A DNA stretch of 64,000 nucleotides from NCBI RefSeq assembly GCF_014649855.1, contig NZ_BMTV01000024.1:1-64000 (forward strand), in the 5' to 3' direction. The translations under genes were made by a program, and so were the position numbers. The notes under the pieces were generated by a model that was given only the letters and a program-made list of their open reading frames with translations, did not search any database and was not told the DNA's origin. Shown piece after piece: positions 8,512-17,102 of this stretch. The stretch's first letter is position 1, and each line of letters begins with the position of its first letter. The DNA comes from Streptomyces roseolus. GTDB lineage: Bacteria; Actinomycetota; Actinomycetes; Streptomycetales; Streptomycetaceae.

Positions 8512-9496
8512 TTCCGTGCCCGCCCTGGCGAAGGAGCGGACGGAGGACGCCGTGCCGGTACGCCGCCCGCCCGCCCCGGGCCGTCCGTCGCCGCGCGGGT
8601 GGCGGGACTGGGCCGCGGTCGCCTGGTTCCTCGTCCCGGCCCTGGTCCTCTTCCTCGTCTTCGTCCTCGCCCCGATCGTCGTCGCCGTCTTCACCGGCTT
8701 CTACAAGTGGGGCGGCATCGGCCCCCTGGACGACTTCGTCGGCTTCGCGAACTACACCCGGCTCTTCGAGGACCGGGTCTTCCTCGGCGACCTGGGGCGC
8801 GGGCTGTACCTGATCGTCCTGTCGCTCACCGTGCAGCTGCCGTTCGCGCTGTTCACCGCGGTCCTGCTCAACCAGAGGCTGCGGGGCCGGGCCGTCTACC
8901 GGATGCTGTTCTTCGCCCCGTACATCCTGTCCGAGGTCGTCACGGCGGTCCTCTTCACGATGATCTTCCTGCCCGGCTCCGGCATGGCCGACCACCTCGC
9001 CGGGCTCCTGGGCCTGGAGAGCCTCCAGGGCAGGTGGCTCGCCGATCCCTCGACGGTCATGCCGACCCTCTTCGTCGTCATGGTCTGGAAGTACTTCGGC
9101 TTCCACATGATGCTCTTCCTCGCCGGGCTGCAGAGCATCCCGTCGGAGATCCTGGAGGCCGCGTCCCTCGACGGCGCCGGCGCCTGGCAGCGCTTCCGGC
9201 ACGTGACGCTGCCGCTGCTCGGCCCGACGATCCGGATCAGCGTCTTCCTCTCGGTCATCGGCTCCATCCAGCTCTTCGACCTCGTCTGGGTCATGACCGC
9301 GGGCGGGCCCAACCACTCCTCCGAGACGATGGCGATCGCGATGTTCCAGTTCGGGTTCAAGCGGTACCAGGTCGGCTACGCCAGTGCCATCAGCGTGGTC
9401 CTGTTCATGATCAGCCTGGTCTTCTCCCTCTTCTACCAGCGCTACGTGCTCCGCCGTGACCTCAGCGGCGCCGTCACCTCGGGAGGCGGCCGATGA
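8504..9496 (+). CDS. Sugar ABC transporter permease, MalF type
   Basis: Integral membrane subunit of the oligosaccharide importer, 330 residues. A Pro/Arg-rich cytoplasmic head (about 1-35) is followed by the first membrane helix (VAWFLVPALVLFLVFVLAP) and five further helices. The EAA-type ATPase-contact loop is visible around EILEAASLDGAGAWQRF. GTG 8504 lies inside the end of the binding-protein gene and the stop overlaps the next permease start, so the three are translationally coupled. Confidence 0.93.
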   Translation: MPSSVPALAKERTEDAVPVRRPPAPGRPSPRGWRDWAAVAWFLVPALVLFLVFVLAPIVVAVFTGFYKWGGIGPLDDFVGFANYTRLFEDRVFLGDLGRGLYLIVLSLTVQLPFALFTAVLLNQRLRGRAVYRMLFFAPYILSEVVTAVLFTMIFLPGSGMADHLAGLLGLESLQGRWLADPSTVMPTLFVVMVWKYFGFHMMLFLAGLQSIPSEILEAASLDGAGAWQRFRHVTLPLLGPTIRISVFLSVIGSIQLFDLVWVMTAGGPNHSSETMAIAMFQFGFKRYQVGYASAISVVLFMISLVFSLFYQRYVLRRDLSGAVTSGGGR

Positions 9497-10323
9497 ACGT
9501 CCGCCGGACCGCACGCGGCCTCTCGCTGCACTCCGTGATCTGGCTGATCGGCGCGTTCGTCGTCGTACCGCTGGTCTACGCGGTGATCTCCGGGTTCAAG
9601 AGCACCGGCGAGCTCACCGGCAACCCCTTCGGGCTGCCGGAGGAATGGAAGATCGGCAACTACACCGGCATCCTCGGCGACGGGATGTTCTGGCGGCAGA
9701 TCGCCAACAGCGCGGGCATCGCGATCGGCACGGCCTTCGTCACGGTGGCGGCCTCCGCGATGGCGGCGTTCGTCCTCGCCCGGTACGCCTTCCGCGGCCG
9801 GGAGCTGTTCTACGGGCTGTTCACGATCGGGCTGATGTTCCCGTTCGCGGTCGCCGTCCTGCCGCTCTTCCTGATGCTGCGCACCTTCGGCCTGCTCGAC
9901 CACCCGCTCGGGGTGATCCTCCCGCAGGCGGCCTTCGGGCTCCCCATGACGATCATCATCCTGCGCGGCTTCTTCCGGACCATCCCGGCGGAGGTCGAGG
10001 AGGCGGCCGTCATGGACGGCTGCGGCAAGTTCCGCTTCTTCTGGAGGATCCTGCTGCCGATGGCGCGGCCGGCGCTCGGCACCGTCTCGGTCCTGGCGAT
10101 CGTCGCGAGCTGGAACAACTTCTTCCTGCCGCTGCTGGTGTTCAACGACCCGAAGTGGCAGACGATCCCGGTCGGGGTCCAGCAGTTCCAGGGGCAGTAC
10201 TCGACCGACTACGCGCTCGTCCTCGCGTACATCGTGCTCGCCATGGTCCCCGCCCTCGCCTTCTACGCCGTCGCCGAACGGCAGCTGATCGGCGGCCTCG
10301 CCGCGGGCGCCACCAAGGGCTGA
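9493..10323 (+). CDS. Sugar ABC transporter permease, MalG type
   Basis: Second membrane subunit of the importer, 276 residues with six predicted helices. The EAA loop (VEEAAVMDGCGKFRFFW) is clear. ATG 9493 overlaps the preceding stop as ATGA. After this gene there is a 33-base gap with a ribosome site (CCAGGAGA) before the GH30 gene, so the operon continues into secreted and cytoplasmic enzymes. Confidence 0.93.
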   Translation: MNVRRTARGLSLHSVIWLIGAFVVVPLVYAVISGFKSTGELTGNPFGLPEEWKIGNYTGILGDGMFWRQIANSAGIAIGTAFVTVAASAMAAFVLARYAFRGRELFYGLFTIGLMFPFAVAVLPLFLMLRTFGLLDHPLGVILPQAAFGLPMTIIILRGFFRTIPAEVEEAAVMDGCGKFRFFWRILLPMARPALGTVSVLAIVASWNNFFLPLLVFNDPKWQTIPVGVQQFQGQYSTDYALVLAYIVLAMVPALAFYAVAERQLIGGLAAGATKG

Positions 10324-10356
10324 CCCGCGCCCCCGTCCCCCTCCCAGGAGACCCTC

Positions 10357-11760
10357 GTGAAACGTCTGACCGCACTGACGACCGTCATTTTGTTAGCGCT
10401 CACAACTCAGGCCGCGTCGGCGGACCCACTGGCTCCCGCCGCCACCGCCACCGCCCGCACCACCGTCGACTTCCGCGGCGCGCTCCAGCCCATCGACGGA
10501 TTCGGCTTCTCCATGGCCTTCCAGCGGGCCGACCTGCTGCACGGCGCGCGCGGCCTCAGCCCTGCCAAGCGGCGCGAGGTGCTCGACCTGCTGCTGAGCA
10601 AGGAGAAGGGCGCCGGCCTGTCCATCCTGCGCCTCGGCATCGGCTCGTCGACCGACCGGGTCTACGACCACATGCCGACGATCCTGCCGACCGACCCCGG
10701 CGGCCCCGACGCCACCCCGCAGTACGTCTGGGACGGCTGGGACGGCGGCCAGGTCTGGCTCGCCAAGGAGGCCAAGAAGTACGGCGTCAAGCGGTTCTTC
10801 GCCGACGCCTGGAGCGCGCCGGCCTTCATGAAGACCAACGACAGCGAGAACGACGGCGGCGAGCTGCGGCCCGAATGGCGCCGGGCGTACGCGAACTACC
10901 TCGTCCAGTACGCGAAGTTCTACCAGCGGGAGGGCATCGGCATCACCGACCTGGGGTTCACCAACGAACCCGACTGGACGGCCACCTACGCCTCGATGCG
11001 GTTCACCCCGCAGCAGGCCGTCGACTTCCTCAAGGTGCTCGGGCCGACCGTCCGCGCCTCCGGACTCAAGACGGAAGTGGTCTGCTGCGACGCCGCCGGC
11101 TGGGACCGGCAGGTCGCCTTCACCGAGGCCATCGAGGCGGACCCCGAGGCCGACAAGACCGTGAAGACCATCACCGGTCACCGCTACAGCGGTCCGACCA
11201 CGGTCCCGCAGCCCACCGACAAGCGCGTGTGGATGTCGGAATGGTCACCGGACGGCACCACCTGGAACGAGAACTGGGACGACGGCAGCGGCTACGACGG
11301 CCTCACCGTCGCGGCCGACATCCAGAACACCCTGACCGTCGGCAACGCCAGCGCCTACGTCTACTGGACCGGCGCGTCCCTCGGCGCGACCCGGGGACTC
11401 ATCCAGCTCGCCGACCCCGGTGACGACTACCGGGTCTCCAAGCGGTACTGGGCGCTCGCCGCCTTCAGCCGCTTCATCCGCCCCGACGCCGTCCGCGTGC
11501 CGGTCACCGACCCCGACCCGGCCCTCCGGATCACCGCCTTCCGCAACACCGACGGCAGCCGCGTCATCGAGATCCTCAACACCGCCACCACCGAGACCTC
11601 CACCACCTTCAGCCTGCGCGGCGGCCACGACCGGCACCCCGAGGCCTACGTCACCGACGAGACCCGCTCGATCGCCCCGGCCGCCGTCGCCTCCGTCCAC
11701 GGCACCACCCTCACGGCCGAGCTCGCCCCCCGCGCGCTCACCACCATCGTCCTCGACTGA
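10357..11760 (+). CDS. Secreted GH30 glycosidase (probable glucuronoxylanase), TTA codon
   Basis: 467-residue secreted enzyme: signal peptide (about 1-22), GH30 barrel, and a short C-terminal beta-domain (about 385-467). The acid/base is E204 in GFTNEPDW and the nucleophile E295 in VWMSEWSPDG. The context of xylanases and arabinofuranosidases suggests xylan with glucuronosyl side chains, but I cannot confirm the subfamily. Codon 13 (10393-10395) is TTA, which Streptomyces reads only with the developmentally controlled bldA tRNA. That codon sits in a run of non-preferred codons (ATT TTG TTA) forming a lac-type palindrome. Expression of this enzyme may therefore lag behind its operon partners. 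Confidence 0.88.
   Translation: MKRLTALTTVILLALTTQAASADPLAPAATATARTTVDFRGALQPIDGFGFSMAFQRADLLHGARGLSPAKRREVLDLLLSKEKGAGLSILRLGIGSSTDRVYDHMPTILPTDPGGPDATPQYVWDGWDGGQVWLAKEAKKYGVKRFFADAWSAPAFMKTNDSENDGGELRPEWRRAYANYLVQYAKFYQREGIGITDLGFTNEPDWTATYASMRFTPQQAVDFLKVLGPTVRASGLKTEVVCCDAAGWDRQVAFTEAIEADPEADKTVKTITGHRYSGPTTVPQPTDKRVWMSEWSPDGTTWNENWDDGSGYDGLTVAADIQNTLTVGNASAYVYWTGASLGATRGLIQLADPGDDYRVSKRYWALAAFSRFIRPDAVRVPVTDPDPALRITAFRNTDGSRVIEILNTATTETSTTFSLRGGHDRHPEAYVTDETRSIAPAAVASVHGTTLTAELAPRALTTIVLD
10390..10405 (+). promoter_or_regulatory. Intragenic lac-type operator in the GH30 signal sequence
   Basis: TTGTTAGCGCTCACAA is a 16-base palindrome with one mismatched pair, one base from the symmetric ideal E. 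coli lac operator (TTGTGAGCGCTCACAA). It covers codons 12-17 of the GH30 gene. It differs from the CGAAA/TTTCG sites, so a different LacI-family protein would be expected to bind. Function is inferred from sequence only. Confidence 0.45.
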
Positions 11761-11787
11761 GCCCGACCACCCCCGAGGAGGCACCCC

Positions 11788-12828
11788 ATGCCCCTGCCCC
11801 GGCACCTCGTCGCCCTGTCCGCCGCCGTCTGCCTCGCGGCCGGCCTCGCCGCCGCGCCCGCGACCGCCGAGCCCCGCCCGAAGACGCTCGGCGAACTCGC
11901 CAAGAAGCACCACAAGTACTTCGGCTCCGCCACCGACAACCCCGAGTTCACCGACGCCGCCTACCTGAAGCTCCTCGGCAGCGAATTCGGCCAGACCACC
12001 CCCGGCAACGCCATGAAGTGGTACGCCACCGAACCCGAGCCCGGTGTCTTCGACTTCACCGCCGGCGACGAGGTCGTGGCCTTCGCCAAGGCCCACCACC
12101 AGAAGGTCCGCGGCCACACCCTCGTCTGGCACAGCCAGCTCCCCGCCTGGCTCACCGACCGCACCTGGACCGCCGAGGAGCTGCGCCCCGTCCTCAAGAA
12201 CCACATCCAGACGGTCGCACGGCACTACAAGGGCCGGGTCATCCACTGGGACGTCGTCAACGAGGCCTTCAACGAGGACGGCACCTACCGCGAGTCGATC
12301 TTCTACAAGACGCTCGGCCCCGGCTACATCGCCGACGCCCTCCGCTGGGCCCACGAGGCCGACCCGCACGCCAAGCTCTACCTCAACGACTACAACGTCG
12401 ACGGCATCAACGCCAAGAGCGACGCCTACTACGCGCTCATCAAGCAGCTCAAGGCCGACGGCGTCCCGGTCGAGGGCTTCGGCCTCCAGGGCCACCTGGC
12501 GCTCCAGTACGGCTACCCCGCCGGCGTCAAGGAGAACATCCAGCGCTTCGCCGACCTCGGCGTCGAGGTCGCGGTCACCGAACTCGACATCCGGATGGAG
12601 CTCCCGGCCACCCCCGAGAAGCTCGCCACCCAGGCCGCCTGGTACGCCGACTACGTCAAGGCCTGCCTGGAGGTCCGCAAGTGCGTCGGCGTCACCATCT
12701 GGGACTACACCGACAAGTACTCGTGGATCCCCTCCGTCTTCCCCGGCGAGGGCGCCGCCCTGCCCTACGACGAGAACCTGGCGCCCAAGCCCGCCTACCA
12801 CGCGATCAGGAAGGTGCTGGGCGGATGA
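11788..12828 (+). CDS. Secreted GH10 xylanase without CBM
   Basis: 346-residue protein with a short signal peptide (about 1-27, ending PATA-EPR) and a single GH10 domain. Acid/base E159 (WDVVNEAF) and nucleophile E265 (TELDIRM) are present, as is the active-site WHSQLPAW. It lacks the linker and CBM13 of xlnA, so it more likely acts on soluble xylan or oligosaccharides. The ATG has GAGGAGG upstream. The stop overlaps the next gene as ATGA, coupling a secreted enzyme to cytoplasmic ones. Confidence 0.94.
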   Translation: MPLPRHLVALSAAVCLAAGLAAAPATAEPRPKTLGELAKKHHKYFGSATDNPEFTDAAYLKLLGSEFGQTTPGNAMKWYATEPEPGVFDFTAGDEVVAFAKAHHQKVRGHTLVWHSQLPAWLTDRTWTAEELRPVLKNHIQTVARHYKGRVIHWDVVNEAFNEDGTYRESIFYKTLGPGYIADALRWAHEADPHAKLYLNDYNVDGINAKSDAYYALIKQLKADGVPVEGFGLQGHLALQYGYPAGVKENIQRFADLGVEVAVTELDIRMELPATPEKLATQAAWYADYVKACLEVRKCVGVTIWDYTDKYSWIPSVFPGEGAALPYDENLAPKPAYHAIRKVLGG

Positions 12829-13871
12829 TCAGGACGGCGATCGTCGGAACGGGCGGGATCGCCGGCATCTGCCACGTCCCCGCCCTCCGGGCACAGGCGC
12901 ACCGGGCCGAGATCGTGGCGGCCGTCGACGTGGACGCCCTGCGCGCCGAGGCCTTCGCGGCCGAGCACGGCATCCCCGCCGTCCACACCGACCTCCCCAC
13001 CATGCTCCGCGAGCAGCGCCCCGACGTCGTGCACCTGTGCACGCCGCCGTTCCTGCACGCCGAACAGGCCGTGACCTGCCTGGAGGCGGGAGCGTGGGTG
13101 TGGTGCGAGAAGCCGGTGGCCCTGTCGCTGGCCGAGCTCGACCGGATCCAGGCCGCCGAGGGCCCCGCCGCCGCGGGCGCGGTGTTCCAGCACAGGTACG
13201 GCTCGGGCGCCCGGTACCTGCGCGACCGGATCGCCGCCGGGACCCTGGGCCGTCCCCTGGTCGCCCAGTGCGTCACGGCCTGGTACCGCGACGACGCCTA
13301 CTACGACGTGCCCTGGCGCGGCACCTGGGGGAGCGAGGGCGGCGGCCCGACCCTGGGCCACGGCATCCACCAGATGGACCTGATGCTGGACGTGCTCGGG
13401 GCGTGGGCCGAGGTCCGCGCGATGGCCGGCCGCCTGGAGCGCGACGTCCAGACCGAGGACGTCTCCGCGGCCCTGGTCCGCTTCGAGAACGGAGCCCTCG
13501 CGACGGTCGTCAACAGCGTCCTGTCCCCGCGCGAGGAGAGCTACCTGCGCTTCGACCTCACCGACGCCACGGTCGAACTGCGGCACCTCTACGGCTACTC
13601 CAACGCGGACTGGACGTTCACCCCCGGGTCGCCGGACGTGACGTGGGAGCCGCCCGACGACCTGCCCAGCTCGCACACCGCCCAGCTCGCCGCCTTCCTC
13701 GACGCCTACGAGGCGGGCACCCGGCCCGACCTCGGCCGGCCCACGATGGAACTGGTCACCGCCCTGTACAAGGCCGCGATCACCGGCCGCCCCGTCCGGC
13801 GCGGCGAGATCGACCCGGCCGACCCGTTCTACGGCTCGCTCCACGGCGGCCGCCCGGAGGTGTTCCGATGA
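12825..13871 (+). CDS. Gfo/Idh/MocA-family NAD(P)-dependent oxidoreductase
   Basis: 348-residue sugar or polyol dehydrogenase-like protein. The N-terminal Rossmann fold starts with VGTGGIAG (nucleotide-binding loop), the CEKPVALS segment carries the family's catalytic-site EKP, and a C-terminal substrate domain follows (about 125-340) with GHGIHQMD. It overlaps the GH10 stop and the next start by four bases each. The substrate is unknown; neighbouring glycosidases suggest a released xylan-derived sugar or sugar acid. Gfo/Idh proteins often sit next to DUF6807 proteins in actinobacterial sugar operons, as here. Confidence 0.88.
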   Translation: MIRTAIVGTGGIAGICHVPALRAQAHRAEIVAAVDVDALRAEAFAAEHGIPAVHTDLPTMLREQRPDVVHLCTPPFLHAEQAVTCLEAGAWVWCEKPVALSLAELDRIQAAEGPAAAGAVFQHRYGSGARYLRDRIAAGTLGRPLVAQCVTAWYRDDAYYDVPWRGTWGSEGGGPTLGHGIHQMDLMLDVLGAWAEVRAMAGRLERDVQTEDVSAALVRFENGALATVVNSVLSPREESYLRFDLTDATVELRHLYGYSNADWTFTPGSPDVTWEPPDDLPSSHTAQLAAFLDAYEAGTRPDLGRPTMELVTALYKAAITGRPVRRGEIDPADPFYGSLHGGRPEVFR

Positions 13872-14728
13872 CCTTCGAAATCGTCGAACAGGACGACTCG
13901 TTGACCGTCAGGACGCGCGGGGTCGACCTCTTCCGGTACGTGCACCGGCCGGTCATGGACCCCTTCGAGGCACCCAAGCCCTATCTGCATCCGGTCCGCA
14001 CGCTCGCCGGCGACACGGTCACCGGCTACCGGCCGCACGACCACCGCTGGCACAAGGGCGTCCAGTTCACGGCGTCGTGGGTGTCGGGCCAGAACTTCTG
14101 GGGCGGCGGCACCTACCTGCGGGGCCGGGGCTACGTCGACCTGCCGAACCTCGGCACGATGCGCAGCCTCGCCGTGTCCGCCGCGACGGAGCACGGCCGC
14201 GCCCGGATCACCGAGGACCTGGCCTGGCACACGATGGCCGGGGAGCACTGGATCGACGAACGCCGCACCCTGACCGCGTGCGACGTCGAGGCCGACTCCT
14301 GGACCCTGGAGGTCACCACCGCGCTCACCAACGTCCACGACAGCACCCTGGTGTTCGGCAGCCCGGGCACCCAGGGCAGGGAACTCGCCGGATACTCCGG
14401 CCTGTTCTGGCGCGGCCCGCGCGACTTCACCGGCGGCGAGGTGATCGGCCCGGCGATGGGGGAGAAGGGCGACCGGCTGGCCTTCGTCGGCCGGCACGAC
14501 GAGGTGGACCGTGCCTCCACGCTGCTGTTCCTCGACGATCCGGCCGCCCCCGGCCGCTGGTTCGTCCGCAGCGAGCCCATCCCCGCCGTCAACCCGTCCC
14601 TGGCCTTCGACGAGGAACTGCCGCTGGCCCCGGGAGACACCCTGGCGCGCCGCTACCGGATCGTCGTCGCCAGCGGCGCGTGGACCCCCGCCCGCCTCTC
14701 CCGCCACGTCCAGGAACACCCGTGGTGA
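13868..14728 (+). CDS. DUF6807 (PmoA-type) protein
   Basis: 286-residue cytoplasmic protein of the DUF6807 family, sometimes annotated 'methane oxygenase PmoA' without experimental support. Characteristic pieces are YRPHDHRWHKG (about 55-65), a GGGTYLRGRG stretch, and the late FVRSEPIPAVNPSLAFDEE. The ATG overlaps the previous stop and the gene's own stop overlaps the next GTG. Several histidines are clustered as in a metal or sugar site. Function unknown; the position between a Gfo/Idh dehydrogenase and a cupin suggests sugar modification or epimerisation. No signal peptide seen. Confidence 0.8.
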   Translation: MTFEIVEQDDSLTVRTRGVDLFRYVHRPVMDPFEAPKPYLHPVRTLAGDTVTGYRPHDHRWHKGVQFTASWVSGQNFWGGGTYLRGRGYVDLPNLGTMRSLAVSAATEHGRARITEDLAWHTMAGEHWIDERRTLTACDVEADSWTLEVTTALTNVHDSTLVFGSPGTQGRELAGYSGLFWRGPRDFTGGEVIGPAMGEKGDRLAFVGRHDEVDRASTLLFLDDPAAPGRWFVRSEPIPAVNPSLAFDEELPLAPGDTLARRYRIVVASGAWTPARLSRHVQEHPW

Positions 14729-15486
14729 GCCCCCTCCCCGGCGGCGTGGGGATCTCCGCGCTGACCGTGTACGACTGGGAGGCCGCCGACGGGCTCCGCG
14801 GCGGCACCCCCCACATGCACCTCGTCTGCTCGGAGGCGTACGTCGTCATCGCCGGTGAGGGCAGCGTCCAGACCCTCACCGCCTCCGGTTTCGCCGACAC
14901 CCCGCTGCGTCCCGGGGACGTCGTCCGGTTCACCCCCGGCACGATCCACCGCCTCGTCGACACCGGCGGACTGCGCCTCGTGGTGCTCATGCAGAACAGC
15001 GGGCTCCCCGAGGCGGGCGACGCCGTCCTCACCTTCCCCCCGGCCGTCCTCGCCGATCCCGAGGCCTACCGGGCGGCGGCCACCCTGACCGGCGACCACG
15101 CCGTCGCGGCACGCCGCCGCCGCGACCTGGCGGTCGAGGGCTTCCTGGCCCTGCGCGACGGCGGGCTGGCGGAGTTCCACGCCGCGGCCCACCGGCTGAA
15201 GCGGGACCTCCTGGACGCCTGGTGGCTCCGCTGGCGCGACGGCCCGCTGGCGGCGGCCCTCGCGACCGGCTCCCAGCTGGCGGCCCTCAGAGCCGGAGAC
15301 CTCTCCCACCTCGACCACGGCGAGGTGGCCCGGCTGGAGCACCCGGCGGAACCGGGCTTCGGCATGTGCGGCCTCCTCCACCCCTACGCCGCCCCCGCTC
15401 CCGCCCCCGCCCCCGATCCTCCGACGCGGCCGCCGCGCGGCTCGTCGGACGCACCCCACCCCTCTTCCCCGAAGGAGCTCTCCTGA
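14725..15486 (+). CDS. Cupin-domain protein of the xylan operon
   Basis: 253-residue cytoplasmic protein. An N-terminal cupin (about 10-110) shows HMHLVCSEAYVVIAGEG and a second motif PGTIHRLVDTGG, the usual metal-binding histidine/glutamate pattern. The middle is alpha-helical and Arg/Ala-rich, and the last 40 residues are Pro/Ala-rich. I start at GTG 14725, overlapping the DUF6807 stop; GTG 14722 is equally possible. The stop overlaps the GH62 start as TGATG. A role in sugar isomerisation or sensing is a guess from the operon. Confidence 0.78.
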   Translation: MSPLPGGVGISALTVYDWEAADGLRGGTPHMHLVCSEAYVVIAGEGSVQTLTASGFADTPLRPGDVVRFTPGTIHRLVDTGGLRLVVLMQNSGLPEAGDAVLTFPPAVLADPEAYRAAATLTGDHAVAARRRRDLAVEGFLALRDGGLAEFHAAAHRLKRDLLDAWWLRWRDGPLAAALATGSQLAALRAGDLSHLDHGEVARLEHPAEPGFGMCGLLHPYAAPAPAPAPDPPTRPPRGSSDAPHPSSPKELS

Positions 15487-16961
15487 TGAGATTCCACCGC
15501 CCGCCCCTGGTCCTGGGGCTCGTCCTCGCGGTCCTGTCGTCCCTGCTGCTCGGGGCCACTCTCCTCACGGCCCCGCCCGCCGCCGCGGCGACCGTCGACA
15601 CCAACGCCTGGTACGTCCTGGTCAACCGCAACAGCGGCAAGGCCCTGGACGTCCACAACCTCGCGACCGGCGACGGCGCCCGCATCACCCAATGGACCAG
15701 GAACGACCAGAACCAGCAGCAGTGGCAGTTCGTCGCCTCCGGCGACGGCTACTACCGCGTCAAGTCCCGCCACTCCGGCAAGGTCCTGGACGTCCACAAC
15801 CTCTCCACCGCCAACGGCGGCGCGATCGTCCAGTGGACCGACCTGAACGGCACCAACCAGCAGTGGCGGCTCGCCGACAGCCCGGACGGCCACGTCCGCC
15901 TCGTCGCCCGCCACAGCGGCAAGGCCCTGGAGGTCCAGGGCGGCTCCACCGCCGACGGCGCGAACGTCGTCCAGTACGACGACTGGGGCGGCGCCAACCA
16001 GCAGTGGCAGCTCGTCAAGGTCGCCGGCGGCGGCACCCCCGGCACCTGTGCCCTCCCCTCGACGTACCGCTGGTCGTCGACGGGCGCGCTGGCGCAGCCC
16101 AAGGCCGGATGGGCTTCGCTGAAGGACTTCACCGTCGCCCCCCACAACGGGCGGCACCTCGTCTACGCGACCACGCACGGCGCCGCGGGCACGGGCGCGG
16201 GCTGGGGCTCGATGAACTTCAGCCCGTTCACCGACTGGTCCGAGATGGCCTCGGCGTCCCAGAACGCGATGTCGACGTCCGTCGTCGCCCCCACCCTCTT
16301 CTACTTCGCGCCGAAGAACATCTGGGTGCTCGCCTACCAGTGGGGCAGGACCGCCTTCTCCTACCGGACGTCGACCGACCCCACCAACCCGAACGGCTGG
16401 TCGGCTGAGCAGGAGCTCTTCTCCGGATCCATCACCGGCTCCGGAACGGGGCCCATCGACCAGACGCTGATCGCCGACGACCGGAACATGCACCTGTTCT
16501 TCGCCGGTGACAACGGCAGGATCTACCGGGCGAGCATGCCGATCGGGAACTTCCCGGCCAGCTTCGGCTCGTCGTACACGACGATCATGAGCGACACGAC
16601 GAACAACCTGTTCGAGGCCCCGCAGGTCTACAAGCTGCAGGGCCAGGACCGTTACCTCATGATCGTCGAGGCGATCGGCTCCCAGGGCCGGTACTTCCGC
16701 TCGTTCACGGCCACCAGCCTGAACGGCACCTGGACGCCCCAGGCCGCCACCGAGAGCAACCCCTTCGCCGGCAAGGCCAACAGCGGCGCCACCTGGACCG
16801 ACGACATCAGCCACGGCGAACTGATCCGCACCAGCGCCGACCAGACCTTCACGGTCGACCCCTGCAACCTGCGCTTCCTCTACCAGGGCCGCGCCCCCGG
16901 CTCCGGCGGGGACTACGGCCAGTGGCCCTACCGTCCGGGCCTGCTGACGCTGCAGCGCTGA
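15486..16961 (+). CDS. Secreted CBM13-GH62 alpha-L-arabinofuranosidase
   Basis: 491-residue secreted enzyme removing arabinofuranosyl branches from arabinoxylan. Signal peptide about 1-36, CBM13 trefoil about 37-175 with three repeats of the SGKALDVHN and NQQW type, short Gly linker, then GH62 (about 185-490). Typical GH62 segments are visible: TYRWSSTGALAQPK, SLKDFTVAPHNG (base Asp), GPIDQTLIADD and LFEAPQVYKL (acid Glu). The order (CBM first) matches the known Streptomyces AbfB type. It is the last gene of the operon; released arabinose would feed araA/araD. Confidence 0.94.
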   Translation: MRFHRPPLVLGLVLAVLSSLLLGATLLTAPPAAAATVDTNAWYVLVNRNSGKALDVHNLATGDGARITQWTRNDQNQQQWQFVASGDGYYRVKSRHSGKVLDVHNLSTANGGAIVQWTDLNGTNQQWRLADSPDGHVRLVARHSGKALEVQGGSTADGANVVQYDDWGGANQQWQLVKVAGGGTPGTCALPSTYRWSSTGALAQPKAGWASLKDFTVAPHNGRHLVYATTHGAAGTGAGWGSMNFSPFTDWSEMASASQNAMSTSVVAPTLFYFAPKNIWVLAYQWGRTAFSYRTSTDPTNPNGWSAEQELFSGSITGSGTGPIDQTLIADDRNMHLFFAGDNGRIYRASMPIGNFPASFGSSYTTIMSDTTNNLFEAPQVYKLQGQDRYLMIVEAIGSQGRYFRSFTATSLNGTWTPQAATESNPFAGKANSGATWTDDISHGELIRTSADQTFTVDPCNLRFLYQGRAPGSGGDYGQWPYRPGLLTLQR

Positions 16962-16997
16962 CGAACTGCGGCAGGCGGACTTGAAAAAAGGGAAGCG

Positions 16998-17084
16998 CTT
17001 GCAGATCCCTGAAGGTCAGGTGAACTGCGGTGATACACCCGAGCGTCGGATCTGTCTGAAAATGTTTGCAGACACTTGCGCAAG
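16998..17084 (+). promoter_or_regulatory. CTTGCAG-type repeats before the amylase-inhibitor gene
   Basis: CTTGCAG (16998-17004, within the palindrome AAGCGCTT), TTTGCAG (17065-17071) and the palindrome CTTGCGCAAG (17075-17084) lie upstream of the small secreted inhibitor. TTGCAG-type direct repeats are known from Streptomyces alpha-amylase promoters as targets of the MalR/Reg1 repressor. A 20-base imperfect palindrome (GTCTG...CAGAC) covers 17053-17072. No convincing -35/-10 pair was found. Confidence 0.5.
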
Positions 17085-17102
17085 GCTGGGAGTGCTTCGA
17101 AG

